In this document: positions 1 through 8,513 of the stretch, one piece after another
How positions within the stretch are numbered: the first letter of the stretch is position 1
Layout of the letters: the number at the start of each line of letters is the position of its first letter
Notes under the pieces: generated by a model
Told to the model about the DNA's origin: nothing
The model's input: only the letters and a program-made list of their open reading frames with translations
The model's database searches: none
Translations under genes and position numbers: made by a program
From: an uncultured bacterium
Lineage (GTDB): Bacteria; Verrucomicrobiota; Verrucomicrobiia; Verrucomicrobiales; V1-33
Direction: 5' to 3'
Length of the DNA: 36,806 nt
Assembly (NCBI GenBank): GCA_903936775.1
Contig: CAIZWU010000116.1
Location: 1 to 36,806, forward strand

Positions 1-296
1 AAGTCATACATCCGCATGGGGTTCCTTCTCCAAGGGTAACCCTTGATTGGGTAAGTCATAGTCGCGCCGCAACGTCCATCGCGTCCGATTCCAAACTGGC
101 AGCGAGCTATCATTCTGGCTTCTTCGCCGGGCCGAAAGTATTGGAGGGATTCGTTCACTGATTTCGAGGCAAAGCTGTTAATCCGGAAGGGCTGCGCCTA
201 CGGCAGCAGTTACGCCTGCGCAGCCTTCAACACCGCGTCGGGGTATTCCTGGGTCTGGAGGGTGGCGTTGGCGGGCACTCTGCCGCAGGGGTAGAA
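1..296. other. No supported gene; possible minus-strand coding remnant
   Basis: I see no complete gene here. On the minus strand, in the same frame as the broken gene at 297-616 and directly after its TGA, 28 codons stay open from 296 down to a TAA at 210-212. They read like a protein C-terminus (ending in YPDAVLKAAQA). This could be a decayed C-terminal fragment or chance. An 8-base word, aagtcata, occurs at 1-8 and again at 53-60, and a short palindrome lies around 31-46. Neither has an assigned function. Confidence 0.3.
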
Positions 297-616
297 TCAT
301 GGCCGTGAAGCATCGGCTGGATGAAGCGTAGCGCTACTTTGCCGGGAGGAGGGGCTCCGCCGCAATGTCTGCCGAGTCCGAAGAATCAAAGACACGAGTG
401 CATCGACCGCGACTGCGAACAAGGCCACTTGAAGCCAGTAGCCCATATGAAGTTTGGCGTAGGAGAGGCCATCTAGCCATATCTTGTTTGAAGTAGGCTG
501 CAACATCCCATCAACATCCTCAAACGTCCGGACCGTTGTCGAATAGGCGCGGTCATCTGGTCTGGAGAAGTGTGGCTCGGTGAGTGTCAGTAAAACCCCA
601 ATAAGCAAATAAAAGA
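297..616 (-). pseudogene. 3' part of a membrane-protein gene cut by the IS
   Basis: The reading frame enters from the insertion sequence at 616 and runs to TGA at 297-299. An apparent start at 695 lies inside the IS, so the first 26 codons of that ORF are IS sequence and the native 5' end is missing. The remaining ~106 residues hold two hydrophobic stretches, one at the truncated end (LFYLLIGVLLTL) and one near the C-terminus (WLQVALFAVAVDALVSLIL), followed by a basic tail rich in Arg and Ser. This suggests a small membrane protein. I do not recognise the family. The sequence on the other side of the IS is not its continuation. Confidence 0.55.
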
Positions 617-638
617 GGTTCTCCCGGGAATCGCGTGG
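617..638 (+). repeat. ISL3 left terminal inverted repeat (IRL)
   Basis: It begins GGTTCTCCCGGGA. Compared with the reverse complement of 1983-2004, mismatches fall only at positions 7, 14, 16 and 17 of 22. It is the left end of the element and lies 47 bp before the transposase start. Confidence 0.85.
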
Positions 639-684
639 TATTTCGAGGCTGGAAAGGGCTGTAGGAAAATGCTGAACTGAAGGC

Positions 685-1977
685 ATGAACGACAAAGAAC
701 TGCTGCGTCAGATGTTGGGCATCACGCCTCCCTGGATCATCAAGTCCGTGGAGCTTGATGTGGCCGCCAAACGGCTTGGGATCGAAGTGGAATGCACTCA
801 GGAGCACTGGGCCGATGAGCAGGGGCGCAAGCTGCCGATTCATGGATATGAGGAAAGGAAGTGGCGGCACCTCGATGCTTTTCAATTCGAAACGGTGATC
901 CACGGGCGGATTCCCCGGGTGCGTTATCCCAATGAGGATGAGAATGATACGGATGAGGAGGATGGTCCGCCGGGTGGGAGCAGCGGCGATGTGAAATCCA
1001 AAGGCCGCACCGCCCTGGTAGCCGTTCCCTGGGCGGAACGCTACAGCCGGTTCACCGTGCTTTTTGAACGCTTCGCCATCGAAGTGATGCAGGCCTGCAA
1101 GACCCTGACCGATGCCACGCGCCTGCTTGCCATCAGTTGGGATGAGGCCCAACGGATCATGGACCGGGCCGTGGCGCGGGGCCTCGCCCGGCGGCAGAGC
1201 GTGACCATGCCGCATTTGGGGATTGATGAAAAGAGCTTCGGCCGCGGTCATGACTATGCCACCGTGCTGCTGGATCTGAGCCGGGAATGCGTGCATGAGA
1301 TCGGTCCGGAGCGCACCAAGGAAGCCACCATGGAACTGCTCAGGTGCGCCATCCCTGACAAGGAACAGCGGGAGGAGGTCAGCGCTGTGGCCATGGACAT
1401 GAGCGCCGCCTTCGCCGCTGCCGTAAAGGAAGTGCTGCCCTCCGCCGCCATCGTGTATGACCGCTTCCATGTCTCCAAACTCCTCAACGCCGCGGTGGAC
1501 CAGGTGCGGCGGGCGGAGCACAAACGGCAAACCGCGCAAGGCAACGATTCGCTGAAGGATAGCCGGTATCTCTGGCTGACCGATCCGGAGAATCTGAGCG
1601 ATGAAAGGCGCACGGAATTTGAGAGCATCTTCCGGCGTAACGCCGTGGTGGGCCGGGCCTGGACCGATCGGGAAAACTTCGCGCGGTTCTGGGAATGCCG
1701 CACCGAAAGCGAAGGCCGCCAGTTCTTCGACCGCTGGGAAGCCGGCGTCTTCAAACGCAAAAAAATGGAGGCCATGAAACAGGTGGCCAAAACCCTGCGG
1801 CGTCATCTCGAAGGGCTGATCAACTACATTACCCATCCCTTGACCAATGCCCTTGCTGAAGGCCTCAACAGCCTGATCGCCGTTTTGAAAGGCGCGGCAC
1901 GGGGCCTGAAGAACTTCGCCAACTTCCGCACCAGAGTCCTCTTTTACCTCGGCAAACTCGACCTCTACCCCGCATGA
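685..1977 (+). CDS. ISL3-family transposase
   Basis: This 430-residue protein should catalyse transposition of the surrounding element. It shows the ISL3 layout: an N-terminal region with the HGYEERKWRHLD segment, a helix-turn-helix-like stretch (roughly residues 130-175, FERFAIEVMQA to MDRAVARGLARR), and a DDE catalytic core. Visible core residues are Asp in GIDEKSFG, Asp in AMDMSAAF and Glu in ALAEGLNSL. It appears full length. Unusually, the N-terminal zinc-finger cysteines typical of the family are missing: only one Cys remains before residue 100, and where a CPxHG motif is expected there is an acidic, Gly/Ser-rich insertion (about residues 91-112). Dimerisation or DNA binding may therefore differ. 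The ATG at 685 fits the usual N-terminus. Confidence 0.93.
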   Translation: MNDKELLRQMLGITPPWIIKSVELDVAAKRLGIEVECTQEHWADEQGRKLPIHGYEERKWRHLDAFQFETVIHGRIPRVRYPNEDENDTDEEDGPPGGSSGDVKSKGRTALVAVPWAERYSRFTVLFERFAIEVMQACKTLTDATRLLAISWDEAQRIMDRAVARGLARRQSVTMPHLGIDEKSFGRGHDYATVLLDLSRECVHEIGPERTKEATMELLRCAIPDKEQREEVSAVAMDMSAAFAAAVKEVLPSAAIVYDRFHVSKLLNAAVDQVRRAEHKRQTAQGNDSLKDSRYLWLTDPENLSDERRTEFESIFRRNAVVGRAWTDRENFARFWECRTESEGRQFFDRWEAGVFKRKKMEAMKQVAKTLRRHLEGLINYITHPLTNALAEGLNSLIAVLKGAARGLKNFANFRTRVLFYLGKLDLYPA

Positions 1978-1982
1978 TCACG

Positions 1983-2004
1983 CCACGGAAATCCCGGAAG
2001 AACC
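1983..2004 (-). repeat. ISL3 right terminal inverted repeat (IRR)
   Basis: The reverse complement begins GGTTCTTCCGGGA and pairs with 617-638 at 18 of 22 positions. It lies 5 bp past the transposase stop codon. Confidence 0.85.
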
Positions 2005-2094
2005 GACATATTTGAAATATACCGGTGGATTCAGATGAACCAAAGTCTCCAACGCGGCGAGGGACAAGGTGCCGCTGGTGTTTACCTTGGCCGC
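2005..2094 (-). pseudogene. RES-domain (toxin) gene fragment truncated by the IS
   Basis: On the minus strand the 30 codons abutting the IS read ...NTSGTLSLAALETLVHL, then NPPVYFKYV. This strongly resembles the conserved N-terminal core of RES-domain proteins, the NAD+-degrading toxins of Xre/MbcA-RES toxin-antitoxin systems (typically VYTS..LSLAALE.LVHL). At 2004 the frame enters the insertion sequence and stops at 1978-1980, so the rest of the domain is lost. Upstream of about 2094 the expected GGRWN motif is not visible in any frame, so the 5' end is also degraded or replaced. No antitoxin gene was found next to it. The assignment rests on a short but characteristic motif remembered from the family. 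Confidence 0.55.
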
Positions 2095-2178
2095 CCCGTG
2101 TGGCAAGGGGCCGGGGTCCGGTCTGGTTACTCCCCTATTGGCCTTGACCCCCTGACCCTTTCCAGGGATGAGGGACTC

Positions 2179-2973
2179 ATGACATTTCCGATCTCTCCGG
2201 CCGCCGTTTTGGCCAGCGCATGGGCGTGGCCCGCCCTCACGCCCACCCAGTGGGCGATGGCAGCCCTTGCCGGACTCTGCTGTGGAATCGCCAAAGCCGG
2301 CCTCGCGGGCGTGGGGATGATGACGGTGCTGATCATGGCCGACATCTTCCCGGGCAAGTTGTCCAGTGGCGTGGTCCTGCCTCTCCTCATCTTTGCGGAT
2401 GTCATGGCCGCCCTGCTGTATCGTCAGGAAATCCACTGGGGCCGCATCCGTGCCCTGATCTGGCCCATCCTCGTGGGTATCGTGGTCGGCTGGGGCATCC
2501 TTTGGCACTTGCCCGACGCCGCTTTCAAACCGCTGATTGGAGCCATGATCCTGCTCATGCTGGGCGTGCAGATTTTCCGGGGCCGGGCTCCACAACTGAC
2601 CGGGCGCATGGCGGGTTCGCCGGCGTTCACCTGGGGGGCGGGATTGCTCACCGGGCTTTCCACCATGGTCGCCAACGCGGCCGGCCCCATTGCCACCATT
2701 TATTTGCTGATTCTCGGACTGCCCAAACGCGAATTCGTGGCCACCATGGCGTGGCTCTTCCTGTTCGTGAATCTGGTCAAAGTCCCTTTCAGCCTGCACC
2801 TCGGCCTGATCAGCGGCGGCTCCCTGACTTTGAATGTCCTGCTGGTCCCGACGGTTCTGGCCGGCCTCTTGCTGGGCCGTGCGGCGGTGCACCGCCTTCC
2901 CCAACGGCCGTTCCAGATCATCGTCCTCTCTCTCGCGGCCCTCGCGGCCCTCCGGTTGCTTTTCATCGCCTGA
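2179..2973 (+). CDS. TauE/SafE-family sulfite/anion permease-like membrane protein
   Basis: This is a 264-residue polytopic membrane protein of the TauE/SafE family, transporters linked to export of sulfite or sulfonate-derived anions. Signs are the early conserved stretch LCCGIAKAGLAG (a variant of the family's G-x-x-K-x-G segment), about eight hydrophobic helices, and a second-half repeat around GLSTMVANAAGPIATIY. I chose ATG 2179 over 2035: it has a GAGGG four bases upstream, gives a normal hydrophobic N-terminus, and avoids 48 residues of low-complexity leader that overlaps the RES fragment on the other strand. It stands alone and converges on the DUF1552 gene. Substrate is unknown. Confidence 0.85.
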   Translation: MTFPISPAAVLASAWAWPALTPTQWAMAALAGLCCGIAKAGLAGVGMMTVLIMADIFPGKLSSGVVLPLLIFADVMAALLYRQEIHWGRIRALIWPILVGIVVGWGILWHLPDAAFKPLIGAMILLMLGVQIFRGRAPQLTGRMAGSPAFTWGAGLLTGLSTMVANAAGPIATIYLLILGLPKREFVATMAWLFLFVNLVKVPFSLHLGLISGGSLTLNVLLVPTVLAGLLLGRAAVHRLPQRPFQIIVLSLAALAALRLLFIA

Positions 2974-3004
2974 TGCCCCGGACCCATCAGGCGCTCAAGC
3001 CGCT

Positions 3005-4315
3005 TCAGACCATCTCGAGGCCCCTCATGGTTCCGGTGGAACTGGCGAACTTGCCAGCCTCCACCCCCATGCGTTGCAGCATGGAGACAAAGAGGTTCGG
3101 CAGCGGATAGTTCCGTTCCTGATCAAAGGCGAGGTGCTGGCCGTGACGGAAGCCCCCCCCGGCAAACAGGGTAGGCAGATTGGTCGTCACGTGGGTGTTG
3201 GCGTTGCCCAGATTACTGCCGTAGAGCACCATGGTCCGGTCAAACAAGGTATCCCCGGCTTCCCCCACCGCTTTGAGCTGGGTGAACAGATCCGCCAGCA
3301 GCTTCATGTGCCACTGGTCAATCGACTTGAGCTGCCGGAGCTTCTCATCCGATTTCCCGTGGTGCGACAGACTATGATAGGCATCCGACATTTTTTCGCC
3401 GTTCACGTCGATCACCGGTGAATTCACGCTGTCCAGCATCAGAGTCACGCTACGGGTGGAGTCGGTCTCAAACGCCAGCCGCGCCATGTCATACATCAGC
3501 TTCACCTTCTGCATGTATTCGCGTGGATCCGCCGGGTCGGGGGGAGGAGCCGTGGTCACCGCTGGTTTCGGTTTGTCCTCCCACTCGCGCGACATCTGGA
3601 GCCGTTGCTCCAAATCCCTGACACTCGTGAAATACTGGTCGAGCCGTTCCCGGTCCTTCGGCCCGATATTCCGTTCCAGATCCTTCGCCTGCCCGGCCAC
3701 CGAATCCAGAATGCTCTGCCCCAGTTCCAGCTTCCGCACCTGGGCAGCGACTTCCCCGGGCGAGCCTTGAATGAACAACCGTTTGAACACATCCGAGGCT
3801 TTTTCCTCACAGGGAATCAGCACGCCGGAACCGGTCCAGGACAGACTGCGCCGCCCCCGCGACACATTCACCCCCAGCGTCAGGGAAGGAAACCGCGTGA
3901 GGTGCCCGATCCGTTCCGCGAGGTATTGATCGAGGGAAATCGTGTTGCGGAATCCTCCGCTGCCGGGATGCGGGGCGGCCGTCAGAAAACAGTTGTCCGC
4001 CGGGTGGCCTCCGTCCACGTCAGGATGCGAAACTCCGCTGAAAACTGTGAACCCCTCCCGGTGCTCCTTCAGCATTTCCAGATAGGGCGACAGTTGATAG
4101 TCCCGGCCAGCTCCGGTGGGGAAAAACTGATCGGGCAGCAGGCCGAGGTTGTTGCAGACCGCCAGCATCCGCCGCGGGGCAGCCGCCGGGGCAGCGGCCT
4201 TGGCAAAAGCGGGCATCATCGCCTCCAGCAGCGGCAGTCCGAGGGCAATGCCCGTCCCCCGCAGGAAACGGCGGCGGGAAAGATGACGTTGAAGGGAAAT
4301 ATAGGGCGCAGCCAT
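3005..4315 (-). CDS. DUF1552 family Tat-exported protein
   Basis: This 436-residue protein begins with a twin-arginine signal (SRRRFLRG followed by a hydrophobic stretch ending near AFAKAAA), so it should be exported folded. The body matches the DUF1552 family: a [13 protein letters not shown] start, [12 protein letters not shown], and the C-terminal YGSNLGN...LPTLFAGG block. The biochemical function is unknown; the fold is thought to be related to DUF1501/alkaline-phosphatase-like proteins. It lies 20 bp after the DUF1592 cytochrome gene on the same strand. That pairing recurs in Planctomycetes and Verrucomicrobia and implies that the two act together outside the cytoplasm. It is the last gene of the probable four-gene operon. 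Confidence 0.9.
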   Translation of the reverse strand: MAAPYISLQRHLSRRRFLRGTGIALGLPLLEAMMPAFAKAAAPAAAPRRMLAVCNNLGLLPDQFFPTGAGRDYQLSPYLEMLKEHREGFTVFSGVSHPDVDGGHPADNCFLTAAPHPGSGGFRNTISLDQYLAERIGHLTRFPSLTLGVNVSRGRRSLSWTGSGVLIPCEEKASDVFKRLFIQGSPGEVAAQVRKLELGQSILDSVAGQAKDLERNIGPKDRERLDQYFTSVRDLEQRLQMSREWEDKPKPAVTTAPPPDPADPREYMQKVKLMYDMARLAFETDSTRSVTLMLDSVNSPVIDVNGEKMSDAYHSLSHHGKSDEKLRQLKSIDQWHMKLLADLFTQLKAVGEAGDTLFDRTMVLYGSNLGNANTHVTTNLPTLFAGGGFRHGQHLAFDQERNYPLPNLFVSMLQRMGVEAGKFASSTGTMRGLEMV

Positions 4316-4335
4316 GACAGTGGAATAAAGGAAAC

Positions 4336-6918
4336 TTACTTGTTCAGGAAGAGCGGACTCTGCACGAGCGCATGGATCAAACTGCGCACCCCATATTCAC
4401 TGTTACGGGCCTGCTCAAGGATCGCTTCCAGGGAAGGACGGTCCGAAAACCGCACCGGTGCCCCGGTGGCATAGATCGTCAACTGTCTGGCGAGGTTCCG
4501 GGCGATCTTTGCCTCATCCTGCCGCAGCAGTTTTTTGAAGCTCTTGATGTCCTGGAAGGTCCGGCCATCCTGCAAGGTTCCGGCCGGATCGACCGGCTGG
4601 CCGGGCCGGAACGCAAATGGTTGGCCATTTTTACCGAAGCCCAAAACCTTTTCTCCCTCCCCCAGCGCCCGGTAGTGATTGCGCCAGCCTCCCATTACAT
4701 CAAAACTCTCCAGGGCAAATCCCGGAGGATCCATCTTGTCATGGCAGGACGCGCAGGACTCCTGCGACCGGTGTTTCTCCAACTGCTGACGGACCGTGGT
4801 GGCCCCCCGGATATCCGGCTCCACCGCCGGTGTGCCCGGCGGCGGCGGCCGCACCACATCGCCCAGCAGGCGTTCGGTGATCCAGGCTCCCCTCAGCACG
4901 GGAGAAGTGGTAGTGCCATTGGCCGTCACCTTCAGCACAATCGCCTGGGTCATCAAGCCGCCGCGTGGATTGTCCGGCGGCACGGGGACCCGGCGGAACC
5001 CCGAGCCGGTCACCCCGGCAATCTGATAGAGATCCGCCAGCCGCTCATTGATCATGACGAAGTCCGATTCCACCAGATTCCGGGCCGGCAGATTATGTTT
5101 CATAAGTTCCGTGAAAAACAGCTGCGATTCGCGCTGGGCCGATTCCCCCACGTAATCGTCCAGATAATAGTCAGGATACAAGCCACTGTCCGGGCTGGTC
5201 ACCGTCACCTTCCGCAGGTCCAGCCAGTAGTCGAGGAAGGCCTCCACGAAGCGTTCCGCCCCGGGTGAGTCCAGCAACCGCCCGGTCTGCGCCCGCAGCA
5301 CGTCCGGGTCGCGCAGCTTTCCCTGACCGGCCAACTCCCGCAGGGGCGCATCGGGAACCGAATTGATCAGGAAGGAAGCCAGCCGGTCCGCCAGATCCCA
5401 ATCAGTCAGGGCACCCGGCGTTTCATGCCAGTAAAGAAATTCCGGCGAGCACAATACCGCAGTGTATCCGGCCAGCATCGCCTCGGTAAAACTACTGCCG
5501 GTCTCCCTCGCGTGCCGGATCACCGGCAGGAAACGCGGCCCCTGCCCGGCTCCGTCAGCGTGGCGATAGATTTTGGTCAGAAATCGTTCCAGCAACCTCG
5601 CCGCGTCTTCCTCAGGCTCGGCGGAAACCACCTCCACCGGAAGGTCCGGCCGGGTGGAGGCCTGCAGCGGAAGATCCCCAAACAACAAACGGTGTCCCGC
5701 CGTGGGCCACTGATCATAGAGCGGCCCCTCGACCTCCAGCCAACGGAAGCTCACCCCGGGCTGCCCCTCTGTTGTGGCCAAGGGGTTCTGCCAATTGGGC
5801 GGCCGGGAGCGGAACAGGCGCACCGCGTCCGGCCGGATCATCTCGCCTTCCTGCAGCCACACTTCCATGTCATGGGCCCCCGGCTCCACCTCTGCGTCGA
5901 AATTCCCCAGCCGGCGCAGCAGCCCCGGCGGCATCACGCCATAAACCGTGACCGGTTCCGACCGGCGTCCTTTGGAGACGTTATCCAGATCCGGCACCCA
6001 CCAGCGTTTCTCCTTCCCTGGCCCTACCCACACCGCATGGGCATGAATCCGGACCCGGTAGCGGCCCGACACCGGTGCCTTGAATTTCCCCCACTGCGGC
6101 TGGAGCGGTTCGTAGCTGCTGGCCACCACCCCCACCCCTTCCATTTCCCGCACTTCCGGGTTTCCAGGCCCGGCCGTCATCGGTTCCTTGCCGGCCCTCA
6201 CTTCCGGCTGCGGGGCAAATCCCAGCACGGGAAAGGTCGCCCGCTCCGGGCTGCGGTTGAATTCCCCAAACTTCATGGGCCCTGTCCAGCTTTTGTCATC
6301 CCTCGAGTAATAACGGATCGTCTCCGTGGCTGGCCGGGCGACCCCAGTCGCCATCACCTCCCTCAGCACGGCATCCGCCGTTTGCAGATACCGGGACATC
6401 TGGACGTGTGAAACATCCAGCGATTCCCCGATCCGGTTGAAGCGGAACGATTCCCCATCCTCAGGCAAACGGTCGCGAACCTGCAACCATGGGGCCGCAA
6501 ACAAATCGCGCAGCGCATTTTCGTATTCATACCGGTTCATCCGACGTTCGGTCGTCCGCCCATCCCGGGCTGTCACCGCCTGCTCAGCCGTCGTCAGCGA
6601 TTTTGTCAGCGACTCCAAAAACGCCTGCCGGTCGCCCGCCTCCGGCTGGGGTTTGTTTTTCGGCGGCATCTCTCCCGCCGCCACCCGGTCGTGGATTCTC
6701 ACCCACCATTCGAACGTGCGTCCGTCGGAAAGGCCGGCTCCCAGCCCTTCCAAATCCAATCCCCCCTTTTTGGTTTCGGCATCGTGGCAATCCAGGCAGC
6801 TGTTCTTGAAAAAAACCTGCAGCGCGGTCAACTCCGGACGGGCCGCAGTCTCTTCCGCGTGGCCCCACCCGCCCAGCAGGAGTCCAGCCAGCACGATCCA
6901 ATGAGCAGAATTAAGCAT
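4336..6918 (-). CDS. DUF1592/DUF1588/DUF1585 cytochrome-type secreted protein
   Basis: This large exported protein of about 860 residues binds haem at two predicted sites. The N-terminal planctomycete-type cytochrome domain has [14 protein letters not shown], and a second CxxCH ([14 protein letters not shown]) lies in the C-terminal DUF1588/DUF1585 region. Between them are DUF1587-like ([15 protein letters not shown]), a carbohydrate-binding-like beta region (about 200-430), DUF1595 and DUF1592 ([19 protein letters not shown]). I chose the ATG at 6918 because it opens a clear signal peptide ([17 protein letters not shown], then WGHA). An in-frame ATG at 7020 would place 34 polar residues before it. 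Role unknown; periplasmic electron transfer or oxidative polymer breakdown is an inference. It is followed by DUF1552. Confidence 0.88.
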   Translation of the reverse strand: MLNSAHWIVLAGLLLGGWGHAEETAARPELTALQVFFKNSCLDCHDAETKKGGLDLEGLGAGLSDGRTFEWWVRIHDRVAAGEMPPKNKPQPEAGDRQAFLESLTKSLTTAEQAVTARDGRTTERRMNRYEYENALRDLFAAPWLQVRDRLPEDGESFRFNRIGESLDVSHVQMSRYLQTADAVLREVMATGVARPATETIRYYSRDDKSWTGPMKFGEFNRSPERATFPVLGFAPQPEVRAGKEPMTAGPGNPEVREMEGVGVVASSYEPLQPQWGKFKAPVSGRYRVRIHAHAVWVGPGKEKRWWVPDLDNVSKGRRSEPVTVYGVMPPGLLRRLGNFDAEVEPGAHDMEVWLQEGEMIRPDAVRLFRSRPPNWQNPLATTEGQPGVSFRWLEVEGPLYDQWPTAGHRLLFGDLPLQASTRPDLPVEVVSAEPEEDAARLLERFLTKIYRHADGAGQGPRFLPVIRHARETGSSFTEAMLAGYTAVLCSPEFLYWHETPGALTDWDLADRLASFLINSVPDAPLRELAGQGKLRDPDVLRAQTGRLLDSPGAERFVEAFLDYWLDLRKVTVTSPDSGLYPDYYLDDYVGESAQRESQLFFTELMKHNLPARNLVESDFVMINERLADLYQIAGVTGSGFRRVPVPPDNPRGGLMTQAIVLKVTANGTTTSPVLRGAWITERLLGDVVRPPPPGTPAVEPDIRGATTVRQQLEKHRSQESCASCHDKMDPPGFALESFDVMGGWRNHYRALGEGEKVLGFGKNGQPFAFRPGQPVDPAGTLQDGRTFQDIKSFKKLLRQDEAKIARNLARQLTIYATGAPVRFSDRPSLEAILEQARNSEYGVRSLIHALVQSPLFLNK

Positions 6919-7070
6919 GTCTTTAAAAGTGGGGTGATGCGTCCGCGTCCACGGGAGGTTCTGCTCCCTGTTACGCAGCCAGGAGGCCCGGGTTTGCTCC
7001 CGCATTTGCCATTTTGTCATGAGTGAACCCCGGCTCTGGAACGCCGGAAAAGGCTCACCCGAAAAAATCG

Positions 7071-8510
7071 CTAGGAAAGCAGCGCCTTGACCACTTTGCC
7101 ATGGACGTCCGTGAGGCGGAATTGACGGCCTTGGAACCGGTAGGTGAGCCGCTCATGATTGATCCCCAACTGATGCAGCAGCGTGGCATGCAGATCGTGG
7201 ACGTGGACCGGGTCCTGCACTATATTGAAACCGAAGTCGTCCGTCTGGCCATGGCTGGTGCCGGGCTTGATGCCGCCACCCGCCATCCAGAGGGAGAAAC
7301 AGCGCCCGTGGTGGTCACGGCCGTATTTCTCACGGTTGGCGCCGCCCTGGGCGTAACAGGTCCGGCCGAATTCGCCCCCGAAGATGACCAGGGTGTCGTC
7401 GAGCAGGCCACGCCTTTTCAAGTCGGTGACCAGCGCCGCGGCAGGCTGATCGACATCACCACAAAGGACCGGCAACCGGTCGGTCAATCCGCCGTGCACA
7501 TCCCATCCGCGATGATACAGCTGGATGAAACCGACCCCTCGCTCCGCCATGCGGCGGGCCAGCAGACAGTGCCGGGCGAATGATCCGGGCTGCCTGGCGG
7601 CCTCGCCATAGAGGTCCCAGGTTTCCTGAGGCTCCTTGCTCAGATCTGCCAGATCAGGCACTGAGGCCTGCATGCGGAAGGCCATTTCATATTGGGCAAT
7701 GCGGGCTTCCACTTCAGGGTCTCCACTGGCTTCGTGCTGGATACCATTCAGTTCCGCCAGGCCATCGAGCATGAGACGCCGGCGTTCCCGCGAGATACCG
7801 GGGGCATCATTCAGATAAAGCACCGGATCGCTGGTGCCGCGCAACTGCACCCCCTGATGGCGGCTAGGCAAAAAACCACTGCCCCATAACCGTGAAAGCA
7901 GGCCCTGATCAGGCGGCCCTTTGCTGGGCACCGAACACATCACCATGTAGGAAGGCAGATTTTCGTTCACGCTGCCCAAGCCATAGTCGAGCCATGCTCC
8001 GATGCTGGGACGACCGGGTTGCTGACTGCCGGTTTGCAGCAGCGTGATCGCCGGATCGTGGTTGATGGCATCGGTATGCATCGACCGCACCACACACAAC
8101 TCATCGGCGATTTTCTGCGTATGGGGCAGCAGGTCGCTGAGCCACTGGCCACTTTGTCCGCAACGCTGGAAGAGATATTTACTCGGCTGCAACGCCAGCT
8201 TGCCCTGGGCACTCACCATTCCGGTGATGCGTTGGTTACCCCGCACGGATGCCGGCAATTCCTCATCAAAACGCTCACTCAACAGCGGCTTGGGATCGAA
8301 CAACTCCAGGTGAGGCGGGCCGCCTGACTGGAATAGATAGATGACCCTTTTGGCCTTCGGCGCGAAGTGCGGCAGCCCCGGCAGGCCACCCGCCGCCAAT
8401 GCTCCGGAACTGCCCATGAGTTGTGACAGGGCGGCAGCCCCGAGACCGAGACCGGTACGGCTCAGGAAATCCCGGCGGGTCCCCCAGTTTTGATAGCGAT
8501 GGCAGTCCAT
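7071..8510 (-). CDS. DUF1501 family Tat-exported protein
   Basis: This 479-residue protein has an N-terminal twin-arginine motif (TRRDFLSRTGLG) with a hydrophobic segment through ALSQLMGSSGALA. The mature part is a typical DUF1501 protein, an alkaline-phosphatase/sulfatase-fold relative of unknown activity: AKRVIYLFQSGGPPHLELFDPKP near the start, HDPAITLLQTGSQQPGRPS, and the C-terminal GGEFGRTCYAQGG...DHHGRCFSLWMAGGG. The start lies 3 bp after the PSD1 stop codon, so the two are almost certainly co-transcribed and perhaps translationally coupled. The PSD1-DUF1501 pair is widely conserved in Planctomycetes and Verrucomicrobia. Confidence 0.92.
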   Translation of the reverse strand: MDCHRYQNWGTRRDFLSRTGLGLGAAALSQLMGSSGALAAGGLPGLPHFAPKAKRVIYLFQSGGPPHLELFDPKPLLSERFDEELPASVRGNQRITGMVSAQGKLALQPSKYLFQRCGQSGQWLSDLLPHTQKIADELCVVRSMHTDAINHDPAITLLQTGSQQPGRPSIGAWLDYGLGSVNENLPSYMVMCSVPSKGPPDQGLLSRLWGSGFLPSRHQGVQLRGTSDPVLYLNDAPGISRERRRLMLDGLAELNGIQHEASGDPEVEARIAQYEMAFRMQASVPDLADLSKEPQETWDLYGEAARQPGSFARHCLLARRMAERGVGFIQLYHRGWDVHGGLTDRLPVLCGDVDQPAAALVTDLKRRGLLDDTLVIFGGEFGRTCYAQGGANREKYGRDHHGRCFSLWMAGGGIKPGTSHGQTDDFGFNIVQDPVHVHDLHATLLHQLGINHERLTYRFQGRQFRLTDVHGKVVKALLS

Positions 8511-8513
8511 GAG

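Larger units (their letters stand above)
617..2004 (+). mobile_element. ISL3-family insertion sequence, 1388 bp
   Basis: The element is bounded by terminal inverted repeats beginning GGTTCT at 617 and ending AGAACC at 2004. The outer 22 bases match at 18 positions. It carries one transposase gene (685-1977) that fills nearly the whole element, as in ISL3 elements. ISL3 insertions usually leave 8-bp target duplications. Here the flanking octamers (609-616 ataaaaga, 2005-2012 gacatatt) do not match, and the two flanks belong to different broken genes. That points to a rearrangement after insertion, for example recombination between two IS copies. The boundaries rest on the repeats and on where flanking coding frames break. 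Confidence 0.85.

Noticed and set aside
1..60. aagtcata repeated at 1-8 and 53-60 with a palindrome between
   Set aside because: Two short copies, one at the window edge, are not enough to claim a repeat array or an attachment site.
553..1836. Long minus-strand ORF (427 codons) opposite the transposase
   Set aside because: Its composition (Gly, His, Pro, Phe runs) is that of the antisense of a GC-rich gene, and the plus strand encodes a clear transposase.
609..2012. Target-site duplication of the IS
   Set aside because: The eight bases on each side do not match, and shifting the ends by a few bases does not help.
2035..2178. Extended N-terminus for the TauE/SafE protein from ATG 2035
   Set aside because: The extra 48 residues are low complexity and overlap the RES fragment; ATG 2179 has a GAGGG before it.
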